Made by a program: the position numbers and the translations under genes | Shown: piece by piece, positions 26,270 through 35,552 of the stretch | How the letters are laid out: every line of letters starts with the position of its first letter | Position numbering within the stretch: the stretch's first letter is position 1 | The notes under the pieces: generated by a model | Told to the model about the DNA's origin: nothing | The model's database searches: none | The model's input: the letters and a program-made list of their open reading frames with translations, nothing else | Source of the DNA: Rhodococcus tibetensis | GTDB lineage: Bacteria; Actinomycetota; Actinomycetes; Mycobacteriales; Mycobacteriaceae | Assembly: GCF_024438035.1 (NCBI RefSeq) | Contig: NZ_JANFQF010000007.1 | Span: 205,029-269,028, forward strand | Length of the DNA: 64,000 nt | Reading direction: 5' to 3'

Positions 26270-26331
26270 CTACGCCCGTGCGTGGTTAACGAGTCCAGAC
26301 ACTCCTCAACCGCGCACGGGCGCGAAGCGCC
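26270..26331. repeat. Intergenic hairpin repeat, copy D
   Basis: Arms ACGCCCGTGCGTGGTTAACG and CTCAACCGCGCACGGGCGCG pair across AGTCCAGACACTC. Here both neighbours are on the minus strand, so it lies downstream of the siderophore-binding protein gene and upstream of the DUF2786 gene, as expected for a terminator. Confidence 0.78.
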
Positions 26332-27296
26332 TAGAGGTCGTCGAGAATGAGGTTCGCTCCACCGAGACCGATGCCGGTGATCCAGGTGCGGTAGTTGGTC
26401 TGGTGGACGCCACCGCGTCGTGATGCTCCCATCTGCGCGACGAGTTCGCCGGCGATTCCCAGCTGGCCCGGCGCCAGGGTGTTCGCGACGAAGGCGATGT
26501 CGGAGTCCACCTGGTTCACGTGCTCGAGCGAGATCTCGGACATGTTGTTCTTCGCGTCCCAGGGCTGACCGGTGATCGTGAACCCGGCCTCGGTCAGTAC
26601 CGAACCGGCGAAAGTCCCGGGTCCGTGCAAACGCAGGCCGTTGTCCATCACCCGGATGATGTGGGCGGTGCGGCCACCGGCTCCGAGTCGCGCGCGTACC
26701 GCGGCGGCCCTGGAGTGGAAGGCCGCCAATTTCTGTGCAGCGGTGTCCTGTTCCCCCATCGCCTCGGCGAACAAGGTAATCGTTGCCTGCCAGTCGACCG
26801 CGGGTGATGCCGCGAAGACCGTGGGCGCGATCGCGGCGAGTGATTCGTACAGCTCACCGTGGCGTTGCTTGCTGCTGAGGATCAGGTCGGGGCGCAGTGC
26901 TGCGATCGCCTCGAGGCTGGGCTCGGCGATCGATCCGACCACCGCGGTGTCCACGAGTCCGGCGCCGAGGTAGGCGGGCAGCCCGTCTGCGGATCCGGCC
27001 TGGGCGGCGCCGACCGGTGTCTTCCCCAGGCTGACGACGGTATCGATGGGCAGGCTGTCGAGGGCAACGATGCGGGTGGGATGTCCGCCGACGACGGTGG
27101 TTCCCATTGCATGCGTGATGGTGCGACGCCCCTCGGCATCGGTGCCGGAATCGGCTTCACCGCCGGCGCAGGCGGCGGTGAGCGCGGCGAGTGCGGCCGC
27201 ACCGAGGCCGACCCCGAACTGCCGTCGAGTGAGGGCAGCGACGAGTTCCTGCCATTGGGCGTCGGTCACTTCCGGGGAGCACGTGGCTGCGCGCAT
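26331..27296 (-). CDS. Iron-siderophore ABC transporter substrate-binding protein
   Basis: A 321-residue FepB/FecB-type binding protein that would hand a ferric siderophore to a membrane permease. A Tat-like motif (LTRRQFGVG) precedes a lipobox (LTAAC, Cys43), so it is a Tat-exported lipoprotein. The body shows HAMGTTVVGGHPTRIVALDS, AIAALRPDLILSSKQRHGE and FTITGQPWDAKNNMSEISLE, typical of class III binding proteins. No permease or ATPase gene is adjacent, so it must use a transporter encoded elsewhere. An IdeR-type iron box lies 28 bases upstream. Confidence 0.88.
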   Translation of the reverse strand: MRAATCSPEVTDAQWQELVAALTRRQFGVGLGAAALAALTAACAGGEADSGTDAEGRRTITHAMGTTVVGGHPTRIVALDSLPIDTVVSLGKTPVGAAQAGSADGLPAYLGAGLVDTAVVGSIAEPSLEAIAALRPDLILSSKQRHGELYESLAAIAPTVFAASPAVDWQATITLFAEAMGEQDTAAQKLAAFHSRAAAVRARLGAGGRTAHIIRVMDNGLRLHGPGTFAGSVLTEAGFTITGQPWDAKNNMSEISLEHVNQVDSDIAFVANTLAPGQLGIAGELVAQMGASRRGGVHQTNYRTWITGIGLGGANLILDDL

Positions 27297-27324
27297 GTCG
27301 TACCTCGATGTCGAAGGGGCGAAG

Positions 27325-27343
27325 ATAGGCGATCCTAACCTTA
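27325..27343 (-). promoter_or_regulatory. IdeR/DtxR-type iron box
   Basis: On the minus strand TAAGGTTAGGATCGCCTAT agrees at 14 of 19 positions with the consensus TTAGGTTAGGCTAACCTAA. It lies between the siderophore-binding protein gene and the divergent sucrase/ferredoxin-like gene, so iron repression of the first is expected and of the second possible. Confidence 0.72.
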
Positions 27344-27387
27344 TAGAGTAGGCGGCGGGTTGATGTCGACCGTGATCGGAGAAGCCC

Positions 27388-28338
27388 GTGCCGTCCAGTT
27401 CTCGTACCCCACTTCAACCCGATCCGACGAGTCGCCTCAGGCCGCCCGCGTGTGCCGATCTGTCGCGTTCCTTGCAGGAGCCGATGGCAGGCACAGCTCC
27501 GGAGGTGCGGGCATGGCTGCTGATCGAGCAACCGGGTCCGTGGGGACGGGACCGGCTACGGCAGAGTCGCCTCGACCCGGTCCTCGGTGACACGCTGGCC
27601 ACTCGCTGCGCGGACGCCGGGGTCCGTCCCGTATTGATTCGGACCAGGGGGCGTCGAGACATCAGCGCTGGGCGACGCGTCTACCTCATCCGTCCGGGCC
27701 GGTCCGACGCGTGGGTCGAGCGAGAACTGGTGCACGACGATCGGGACCTGCTCGACCTCGTCTCGAAAATTGCTGTTCCTGGTGTCAACCCGTCCGCCGT
27801 CCATCCGTCCCTGTTCCTGGTGTGCACGCACGGGAAGAAGGATGCCTGCTGCGCCGCCTTCGGACGTCCGGTGGTTGCCGGCCTCGGCGATCGTGGTGGC
27901 CGGGTGTGGGAGTCCACGCACGTCGGCGGTGACAGGTTCGCGGCGACCATGGTGTGTCTGCCGTCCGGCATCTACTACGGGCGCGTCACCACCGAGGCAG
28001 CCGAACATATTGTTGCCGAACATGATCGGGGTCGCATCGTGCTCGAGCACTATCGCGGGCGGTGCATCGATGCGCCGCTGCTCCAGTTTGCCGAGCACGC
28101 TGTGCGGGCCGACCGGGCGCTGGTCGGTATCGACGACGTCGTTCCGCTGACCGCCGCCCTGCGCGACGACGGCGACTCCGACGTCGTCGTCGGTCTCCGC
28201 GACGCGACTGTGCGGGTGCGATTGCGCACCGAGTCTGCGCCACCGCGGCTGACCGCGTGCAGCGCCGCAGTGGTGGGTAACCCTGAGCACTACCGCGTGA
28301 TCGAGATGTCGGCTGTGGCCACGACAGACGGCCGGTAG
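27388..28338 (+). CDS. Sucrase/ferredoxin-like family protein
   Basis: A 316-residue protein of the sucrase/ferredoxin-like family, which has a thioredoxin-like ferredoxin fold. Key blocks are LFLVCTHGKKDACCAAFGRP (cysteines that could hold a 2Fe-2S cluster) and WESTHVGGDRFAATMVCLP, then GIYYGRVTTEAA. The cellular role is unsettled. GTG 27388 is taken as start; an internal ATG at 27484 is possible. It faces an iron-regulated gene across an iron box, which fits an iron-linked job. Confidence 0.82.
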   Translation: MPSSSRTPLQPDPTSRLRPPACADLSRSLQEPMAGTAPEVRAWLLIEQPGPWGRDRLRQSRLDPVLGDTLATRCADAGVRPVLIRTRGRRDISAGRRVYLIRPGRSDAWVERELVHDDRDLLDLVSKIAVPGVNPSAVHPSLFLVCTHGKKDACCAAFGRPVVAGLGDRGGRVWESTHVGGDRFAATMVCLPSGIYYGRVTTEAAEHIVAEHDRGRIVLEHYRGRCIDAPLLQFAEHAVRADRALVGIDDVVPLTAALRDDGDSDVVVGLRDATVRVRLRTESAPPRLTACSAAVVGNPEHYRVIEMSAVATTDGR

Positions 28339-28425
28339 TAGATCCATGTGCGTGCAAAAGATGCCAGAAGGTACATTCGCACGCACGTGCGCGCGGCGCG
28401 CCGGGTAGAAGGGACTTCGACGTTC

Positions 28426-29499
<1,074 letters not shown>

Positions 29500-29521
29500 T
29501 CGAGGAGTGCGCATCGCCGTT

Positions 29522-29536
29522 CCTGAACGATTCAGG
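29522..29536. promoter_or_regulatory. Inverted repeat between ATPase and binding-protein genes
   Basis: CCTGAA-CGA-TTCAGG is a perfect 6-bp inverted repeat in the 180-bp gap after the ATPase gene. It could be an operator or a processing hairpin that lets the binding protein be made in excess. No T-run follows. Confidence 0.35.
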
Positions 29537-29679
29537 TCGGGGGTAATGCGGCACTTCGACGGTGTTCCGTGCCACAGTATGTTCCGACACCGCACCGGTG
29601 CCGCCGGATTTCGTGTGCAATGTGCCGAAATCCTGGTGCCGGTGGCGGGTTCATCCACATCTACCTACGGGGAGACTCC

Positions 29680-30954
29680 ATGGTTCAGATTTCGAGAGCG
29701 GTCCGGCGCGCCGCGGTGCTTGCCACCGCTGCATCGCTGGTCACGCTCACCGCGTGCTCGAGCGACAGCGGCAGCGACTCCACGTCGGAGAACCTCGACG
29801 GCCGCGGACCCATCACGTACGTCGAGGGCAAGGACACCACCGAGACCGGTGTCGTCCGCCAGATCATCGACGCGTGGAACGCCGAGCACCCGGACGAGCA
29901 GGTGACGTTCAAGGAGCAGTCGAACGACGCCGATCAGGCGCACGACGACCTGGTCCAGCACCTGCAGGCAAAGCAGTCCGACTACGACGTCGTCGCACTC
30001 GACGTGCCCTGGACCGCGGAGTTCGCGGCCAAGGGCTGGCTGCAGCCACTGACGGGTGAGTTCGCGGTGGACAACACCGGAATTCTCCCCGCGACGGTCG
30101 ACAGCGCCACCTACAACGGCACCCAGTACGCGGCACCGAAGAACACCAACGGTGGTCTGCTGTACTACCGCAGCGACTTGCTGCCCGCCGCCCCGAAGAC
30201 GTGGACGGAACTCGCCGCGGCGTGCGAGGTCGCCAAGACCAACAACATCGACTGCTACGCCGGGCAGTTCGCGCCCTACGAAGGCCTGACGGTGAACACG
30301 GCCGAGGTCATCAACGCGTTCGGTGGCTCGTTCGTCGGTGAGGACGGCAAGACTCCCACCGTCGACAGCCCGGAGTCGCGCGCAGGCCTGCAGGTCCTCG
30401 TCGACAACTTCAAGAACGGCGACATCCCGGCCCAGGACACTACGTTCAAGGAGCCCGAAAGCCAGAAGGCCTTCGAGGACGGCAAGGCGCTGTTCCTGCG
30501 TAACTGGCCGTACGTGTACGCCAACGCCGAGAAGGATTCTTCCGCGGTGAAGGGCAAGTTCGCAGTCGCTCCCCTGCCCGGCAAGGACGGCATCGGCACC
30601 TCGACGCTCGGCGGTTACAACGCTGCCATCAGCGCGTTCTCGGAGAACAAGGCAACCGCCCGCGACTTCCTGACGTTCCTGCAGGGCGAGCAGGCCCAGC
30701 GCATCATGGCGATGGACTCGCTTCCTCCGGTCCGTGCAGCGCTGTACGACGACCCGGAAATCGTCGCGAAGTACCCCTTCATGCCCACGTTGAAGGTGTC
30801 GATCGAAAACGCCGTTCCCCGCCCGGTCACACCGTTCTACCCGGCTGTGTCGAAGGCCGTGCAGGACAATGCCTACGCTGCCATCAAGGGTGAGAAGTCG
30901 GTCGATCAGGCGATCAAGGACATGCAGTCCGGTATCCAGTCCGCGGGCTCGTAG
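29680..30954 (+). CDS. Sugar-binding lipoprotein of ABC importer (LpqY/MalE-like)
   Basis: A 424-residue extracellular binding protein. A signal peptide with lipobox LVTLTAC (Cys26) tethers it to the membrane. The body is a type I sugar-binding fold (PITYVEGKDTTETGVVRQII, DYDVVALDVPWTAEFAAKGW, FLRNWPYVYANAEKD, GGYNAAISAFSENKATARDF). The aromatic-rich pocket would bind a disaccharide such as trehalose or a malto-oligosaccharide. GGGGAGA precedes the ATG. Next to the ATPase and permease genes. Confidence 0.9.
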   Translation: MVQISRAVRRAAVLATAASLVTLTACSSDSGSDSTSENLDGRGPITYVEGKDTTETGVVRQIIDAWNAEHPDEQVTFKEQSNDADQAHDDLVQHLQAKQSDYDVVALDVPWTAEFAAKGWLQPLTGEFAVDNTGILPATVDSATYNGTQYAAPKNTNGGLLYYRSDLLPAAPKTWTELAAACEVAKTNNIDCYAGQFAPYEGLTVNTAEVINAFGGSFVGEDGKTPTVDSPESRAGLQVLVDNFKNGDIPAQDTTFKEPESQKAFEDGKALFLRNWPYVYANAEKDSSAVKGKFAVAPLPGKDGIGTSTLGGYNAAISAFSENKATARDFLTFLQGEQAQRIMAMDSLPPVRAALYDDPEIVAKYPFMPTLKVSIENAVPRPVTPFYPAVSKAVQDNAYAAIKGEKSVDQAIKDMQSGIQSAGS

Positions 30955-30981
30955 AAAACACAGGCTCGTAGAACACAGGAG
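30946..30981. repeat. Short tandem duplication at the end of the binding-protein gene
   Basis: GGCTCGTAGAAAACACA and GGCTCGTAGAACACA stand in tandem. The first contains the stop codon of the binding-protein gene and the second precedes the permease ribosome site. It looks like a recent slippage event that lengthened the gap by about 17 bp. Confidence 0.7.
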
Positions 30982-30986
30982 TGAAG

Positions 30987-32036
30987 ATGGCCGTTCCGAC
31001 TGGGACCACCAGTGGAGCGCCGGCCCGTACCGCGGCCGGGGATTCCGATCCCGGCCGCGGTTCGCGTGAGAAGGGCGAGAACAGGCGACGCTTTGGGCTG
31101 AGCGGTCGCCGCGCGTGGTTGTTCGTCGTGCCGACGCTGGCAGTGCTGGCAGTCGTCATCGGGTACCCGGTGATCCGGGCACTGGTGATGTCGTTCCAGA
31201 AGGACGCGGGCCTCGACCCGTCGACGGGCATGTTCGTCGAGGGCGGCTGGGCCGGGTTCAGTAACTACACGCACTGGATCCTGCAGCAGTGCACCTCCCC
31301 GGGCGGTGTGGCCGTGGCGTGCCCGCCCGGAACGCTCGGCTCGCAGTTCTGGGCGGCGGTCGGCAACACCGCCTTCTTCACTGTCGTCACGGTCGGCATC
31401 GAGGTTGCGATCGGCCTGTGGATGGCGATCATCATGGGGAAGACGTTCAAGGGTCGTGCGCTGTTGCGCGCGGCCGTCCTCATCCCGTGGGCCATCCCGA
31501 CCGCGGTCACCGCGAAGCTGTGGTACTTCATCTTCGCGTACGACGGCATCGCCAACCGGCTACTCGGCACGCAGATCCTGTGGACGTCGGACGAATGGCC
31601 GGCCCGCTTCGCCGTGATCATCTCCGACGTCTGGAAAACGACACCGTTCATGGCGCTGCTGATCCTGGCCGGTCTGCAGATGATTCCTCAGGACGTGTAC
31701 GAGGCTGCCCGGGTGGACGGCGCGTCGGCCTGGCAGCGATTCCGCCGGATCACCCTCCCCCTGGTCAAGCCGGCGTTGATGGTGGCGATCCTGTTCCGCA
31801 CCATGGACGCGCTGCGCATGTACGACCTACCCGCCATCCTGACGGGCGGAAACCCCGCCACCACCACCGTGTCGATTCTCGTGGTCGACCAGGTGCGGCA
31901 GGGGTTCAACAGCGCGTCGGCGCTCTCGACCATCACGTTCCTGATGATCTTCGCGGTCGCGTTCATCCTCGTGAAGTTCCTCGGGGCCAATGCCGTCGAG
32001 ACTCAGGAAGCACAGCGAAAGGGGCCGAAGCCGTGA
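30987..32036 (+). CDS. Sugar ABC transporter permease (SugA/MalF-like)
   Basis: A 349-residue inner-membrane protein with a charged N-terminal tail (about 45 residues) and six predicted membrane helices, the first at AWLFVVPTLAVLAVVIGYPV. The EAA loop that docks the ATPase is EAARVDGASAWQRFRRITLP. An extra outside loop (QQCTSPGGVAVACPPG) carries two cysteines. ATG 30987 has AGGAG upstream. Its stop overlaps the next gene's GTG, so the two permeases are made together. Confidence 0.92.
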   Translation: MAVPTGTTSGAPARTAAGDSDPGRGSREKGENRRRFGLSGRRAWLFVVPTLAVLAVVIGYPVIRALVMSFQKDAGLDPSTGMFVEGGWAGFSNYTHWILQQCTSPGGVAVACPPGTLGSQFWAAVGNTAFFTVVTVGIEVAIGLWMAIIMGKTFKGRALLRAAVLIPWAIPTAVTAKLWYFIFAYDGIANRLLGTQILWTSDEWPARFAVIISDVWKTTPFMALLILAGLQMIPQDVYEAARVDGASAWQRFRRITLPLVKPALMVAILFRTMDALRMYDLPAILTGGNPATTTVSILVVDQVRQGFNSASALSTITFLMIFAVAFILVKFLGANAVETQEAQRKGPKP

Positions 32037-32926
32037 CGCATCGCGCACCTGAACCGGACGTCCCCGACAATTCGGGGCGGCGCAATCGTCGCAAGCGGTT
32101 CGCTTTCAAAAACTCTCGCATCTATGTCGGCGTCGCGATCATCCTCGTCTGGGGTCTCGCCCCGTTCTACTGGATGACGGTGACGGCATTCCGCGACCCC
32201 GATTACACCTTCGACACCACACCGTGGCCGACGCACCTGACCCTCGAAAACTTCCAAAACGCGTTGTCGACGAGTAGCGGCAACAACTTCACGCGGGCCG
32301 TGATAAACAGCATGATCGTCGGCGGCGTCACCACCGCGGTGGCTCTGGCTGTCGGCATCTTCACCGCCTACGCCCTCGCTCGCATCGAGTTCCGGTTCAA
32401 GTACGTGGTGGTCGGCATCGTGCTCGGCGCGTCGATGTTCCCGGTCGTCGCACTGGTCACTCCGTTATTCCAGTTCTTCACGAACATCGGCTGGATCGGC
32501 ACCTACCAGGCGATGATCATCCCCAACATCTCGTTCGTCCTCCCGCTCACCATCTATACCTTGACGTCCTTCTTCAAGGAGCTTCCCTGGGAACTCGAGG
32601 AGGCGGCACGGATCGACGGCGCCAACCGCGGCCAGGCGTTTCGGTTGGTGATGTTGCCGCTGGCCGCGCCCGCGCTGTTCACCACCGCCATCCTGGCCTT
32701 CATCGCCACCGTCAACGAGTATCTCCTCGCCAGCCAGCTGTCGAGTGATGCCACCGAACCGGTCACCGTGGCGATCGCCCGGTTCTCCGGCAACGACCCG
32801 CACGTCGTGCCGTATGCGGCGATCATGGCAGCGGGCACCATCGTGACCATTCCGTTGGTGATCATGGTGCTGCTGTTCCAGCGTCGCATCGTGTCGGGGC
32901 TGACGGCAGGCGGCGTGAAGAGTTGA
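32033..32926 (+). CDS. Sugar ABC transporter permease (SugB/MalG-like)
   Basis: A 297-residue membrane protein, partner of the preceding permease. Six helices are predicted, beginning VGVAIILVWGLAPFYWMTV; the EAA loop is EAARIDGANRGQAFRLVMLP. It starts with GTG at 32033 overlapping the previous stop (GTGA). A longer open frame extends upstream but lies inside the previous gene and has no coding character. It completes a four-gene carbohydrate importer. Confidence 0.92.
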   Translation: MTHRAPEPDVPDNSGRRNRRKRFAFKNSRIYVGVAIILVWGLAPFYWMTVTAFRDPDYTFDTTPWPTHLTLENFQNALSTSSGNNFTRAVINSMIVGGVTTAVALAVGIFTAYALARIEFRFKYVVVGIVLGASMFPVVALVTPLFQFFTNIGWIGTYQAMIIPNISFVLPLTIYTLTSFFKELPWELEEAARIDGANRGQAFRLVMLPLAAPALFTTAILAFIATVNEYLLASQLSSDATEPVTVAIARFSGNDPHVVPYAAIMAAGTIVTIPLVIMVLLFQRRIVSGLTAGGVKS

Positions 32927-32956
32927 CGGTCGAGCGGAGCGAGGGGAGGTTTTGTT

Positions 32957-33148
32957 GTGCATCCGGTGGCGAGGCGGCAGCGGCTCGAGGTTCTGATCGG
33001 AATCCTCGGGTTCTTCACGGTGATGGCGTTCGTCGCGGCGGTGGTGGAAGTGGTGAACGGTGACCCCGGCGTCACGCCGGCGCTCGTCCTGCTCGGTTGT
33101 CTGGTGCTGTCGGGGCTGGCAGTGGTGGCCCGCAAACGAGTCCCTTGA
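32957..33148 (+). CDS. Small two-helix membrane protein
   Basis: A 63-residue protein with two membrane helices (LIGILGFFTVMAFVAAVV and ALVLLGCLVLSGLAVVA) joined by a short polar loop and ending in KRVP. GTG start with a strong ribosome site GGGGAGG seven bases upstream. It follows the sugar permease by 30 bases and may belong to the same transcript. The family is not recognised; a role with the PBP gene downstream is possible but unsupported. Confidence 0.65.
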   Translation: MHPVARRQRLEVLIGILGFFTVMAFVAAVVEVVNGDPGVTPALVLLGCLVLSGLAVVARKRVP

Positions 33149-33280
33149 AACAGAACGCGTGGTCGGATTATTTGCTGAACGGTAGCGCGGCGCGCGTCAC
33201 ACTCGACGCAATCACCTAACATACGTACGGGGTGGGTGCGATGATCCTCCGTGACCGGATACCTGACCGGGAGTGTGTAA

Positions 33281-35491
33281 GTGAGTTCTGGCAACGACGC
33301 TACGGGCGATGGCGCCTCCGAGTCCGGCGGCACGCCCGTCGCTGACGACGGCGCGGCCGCTCCAAGCACGCCACCGGCCGGGAGGAAGAAGTCCCGCCGT
33401 TGGCGGACCGTCCGCCGCGCCGGCCTGGGCGTGATCGCACTACTTCTGATCATTCCCCTTGTCGTGTTTCTGGTGAGCTATGTTCAGGCCGAGGTTCCGC
33501 GCCCGTCGGATATGAAGACCAATCAGGTGGCCACGGTGTTTGCCGCGGATGGCATTTCCGAATTGGCCAAGGTGATTCCTCCGGAGGGCAACCGCACCGA
33601 GATCGCGCTCGGTGAGATTCCGCAGCACGTCCGGGATGCTGTGTTGTCGGCGGAGGACCGGAACTTCTATTCCAATCCCGGCTTCTCGATCACCGGCTTC
33701 ATGCGCGCTGCCCGGGACAACGTCCTCGGTAAAGAGAGCGCAGGCGGCGGGTCGACGATCACCCAGCAGTACGTCAAGAACGTGTTGGTCGGCGCCGACC
33801 GCAACGTGTACCGCAAGATGCGCGAACTCGTCATCTCCACCAAGATGGCCCGCGAATGGTCGAAGGACGAGATCCTCGCGGCATATCTCAACACGATCTA
33901 CTTCGGCCGCGGCGCGTATGGCATCGAGGCGGCGTCGCGGGCGTACTTCGACAAGCCGGTCGGCGAACTGTCGGTGGCCGAAGGTGCCGTGCTCGCCTCA
34001 GTGATCCAGAGCCCGTCATACCTCGACCCCGAAGCGAACATCGACCAATTGCAGGCCCGGTGGAACTATGTGCTCGACGGCATGGTCGACATGGGTGTGC
34101 TCACCGCGCAGGGCCGGAGCGACATCGAGTTCCCGGCTGCGGCGCCGGCCAATCGGCCCACCGACGCCAACTCTGCGCCCGGCCCGGAGGGTCTGATTCG
34201 CAATCAAGTGCTTCGGGAACTGTCGGACGCCGGGATCTCCGAGCAGACTCTGAACACCGAAGGCCTGCAGATCACCACGACGATCGATCCGAAAGCGCAG
34301 CAATCCGCGATCGACTCCGTTCATGAAACCCTCGAAGGGGAGGATCCCGGTCTTCGCACCGCGGTGGTGTCCATCGACCCACACACTGGGGGCGTCCGCG
34401 CGTACTACGGCGGTGAGGACGGCGCCGGATTCGACTACGCGCAGGCCCCACTGCAGACGGGCTCGTCGTTCAAGGTGTTCGGATTGGCCGCCGCGCTCGA
34501 GCAGGGCATTCCGCTCTCCGCCCGCTTCAGCAGTGCACCCCTGACCGTCGGGAATGTGCAGATCGGAAACGTCGAGGGCGAATCCTGCGGCACATGCACC
34601 ATCGCCGAGGCCACCAAGCGGTCGCTGAACACCAGCTTCTATCGGCTGATGATGTCTCTGGACAACGGTCCGCAGGCTATTGCGGACGCGGCGCACAAGG
34701 CGGGGATACCCGAGTTCATTCCCGGCGTGCAGGGCGAGACACTGAGTGAGAACGGCGGCGAACCCGAGGGCGGCATCGTTCTCGGTCAGTATCTGTCTCG
34801 TCCGATCGATATGGCGTCGGCCTATGCGACGCTCGCCGCCTCGGGCATCTATCACCCGCCGTATTTTGTGCAGCGTGTGGTGACCGCCGATGGAGTTGTC
34901 CTGTTCGATCGGGCGCCGAGCCCGGGCGAGCGTCGACTCGAGGCGGCGGTGGCCGACAACATCAGCCAGGCCTTGATGCCGGTCGCCGCCTACTCTCGCG
35001 GTCACGCACTCGCGGGAGGACGTCCGTCGGCGGCGAAGACGGGCACTGCGCAGCTGGGCGACACCGGTGAGAACAAAGACGCGTGGATGGTCGGTTACAC
35101 CCCGTCGTTGTCGACGGCGGTGTGGATCGGCAAGGCAGACGCCACCGCGATCAACAACAGCTGGGGTGGACTGATTTACGGATCTAGCCTGCCGTCCGAC
35201 ATTTGGAAGGGAACGATGGACGGCGCCCTCGAGGACACCGACTGGGAGGAGTTCCCGTGGCCCGATCCCATCGGCGGGCAGGCGGGTGTGCCTTCGTGGA
35301 GTGGCGTTTCGAGTGGCGACGGCACCGGGTCCGGGTCTGGCACCGGCCAGACTGCCAATCCCACGCCTGCGCCCGTAGAGGCGCCGCCGCCCGCACCGCT
35401 CCCGCCCCTTCAGCCTCCGCCGCCGGTACAGCTGCCGGCGCCCACTCAGATCGAAATCCTGCCGGGTGTAATCATTCCGCTGCCGGGCTAG
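33281..35491 (+). CDS. Class A penicillin-binding protein (ponA paralogue)
   Basis: A 736-residue bifunctional peptidoglycan synthase. After a short cytoplasmic tail and a membrane helix (about 45-68), the glycosyltransferase GT51 domain carries catalytic Glu125 in SAEDRNFYSNPG, then GGSTITQQYVKN and LNTIYFGRGAYGIEAAS. The transpeptidase domain has Ser395 in SSFK, the SLN motif in RSLNTSFYR and KTG at 586-588. The tail is Pro-rich (after about 680). It is a close paralogue of the PBP at 41.8 kb but lacks that protein's long Pro/Gly cytoplasmic region. GTG start at 33281. Confidence 0.93.
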   Translation: MSSGNDATGDGASESGGTPVADDGAAAPSTPPAGRKKSRRWRTVRRAGLGVIALLLIIPLVVFLVSYVQAEVPRPSDMKTNQVATVFAADGISELAKVIPPEGNRTEIALGEIPQHVRDAVLSAEDRNFYSNPGFSITGFMRAARDNVLGKESAGGGSTITQQYVKNVLVGADRNVYRKMRELVISTKMAREWSKDEILAAYLNTIYFGRGAYGIEAASRAYFDKPVGELSVAEGAVLASVIQSPSYLDPEANIDQLQARWNYVLDGMVDMGVLTAQGRSDIEFPAAAPANRPTDANSAPGPEGLIRNQVLRELSDAGISEQTLNTEGLQITTTIDPKAQQSAIDSVHETLEGEDPGLRTAVVSIDPHTGGVRAYYGGEDGAGFDYAQAPLQTGSSFKVFGLAAALEQGIPLSARFSSAPLTVGNVQIGNVEGESCGTCTIAEATKRSLNTSFYRLMMSLDNGPQAIADAAHKAGIPEFIPGVQGETLSENGGEPEGGIVLGQYLSRPIDMASAYATLAASGIYHPPYFVQRVVTADGVVLFDRAPSPGERRLEAAVADNISQALMPVAAYSRGHALAGGRPSAAKTGTAQLGDTGENKDAWMVGYTPSLSTAVWIGKADATAINNSWGGLIYGSSLPSDIWKGTMDGALEDTDWEEFPWPDPIGGQAGVPSWSGVSSGDGTGSGSGTGQTANPTPAPVEAPPPAPLPPLQPPPPVQLPAPTQIEILPGVIIPLPG

Positions 35492-35552
35492 GCCTGCGGC
35501 GCGAGACCGTGGCGCGACCTGCCGCACCGCGGCCTCAGCGTTCGCTGATCCG

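Noticed and set aside
28348..28386. Inverted repeat GTGCGTGC/GCACGCAC before the sugar ABC genes
   Set aside because: The arms are perfect but 23 bp apart and made of simple GC/GT steps, so chance is likely. I did not call it an operator.
31289..32926. A 545-codon version of the second sugar permease
   Set aside because: The first 248 codons overlap the first permease out of frame and are not membrane-like. The GTG at 32033 gives a normal family start.
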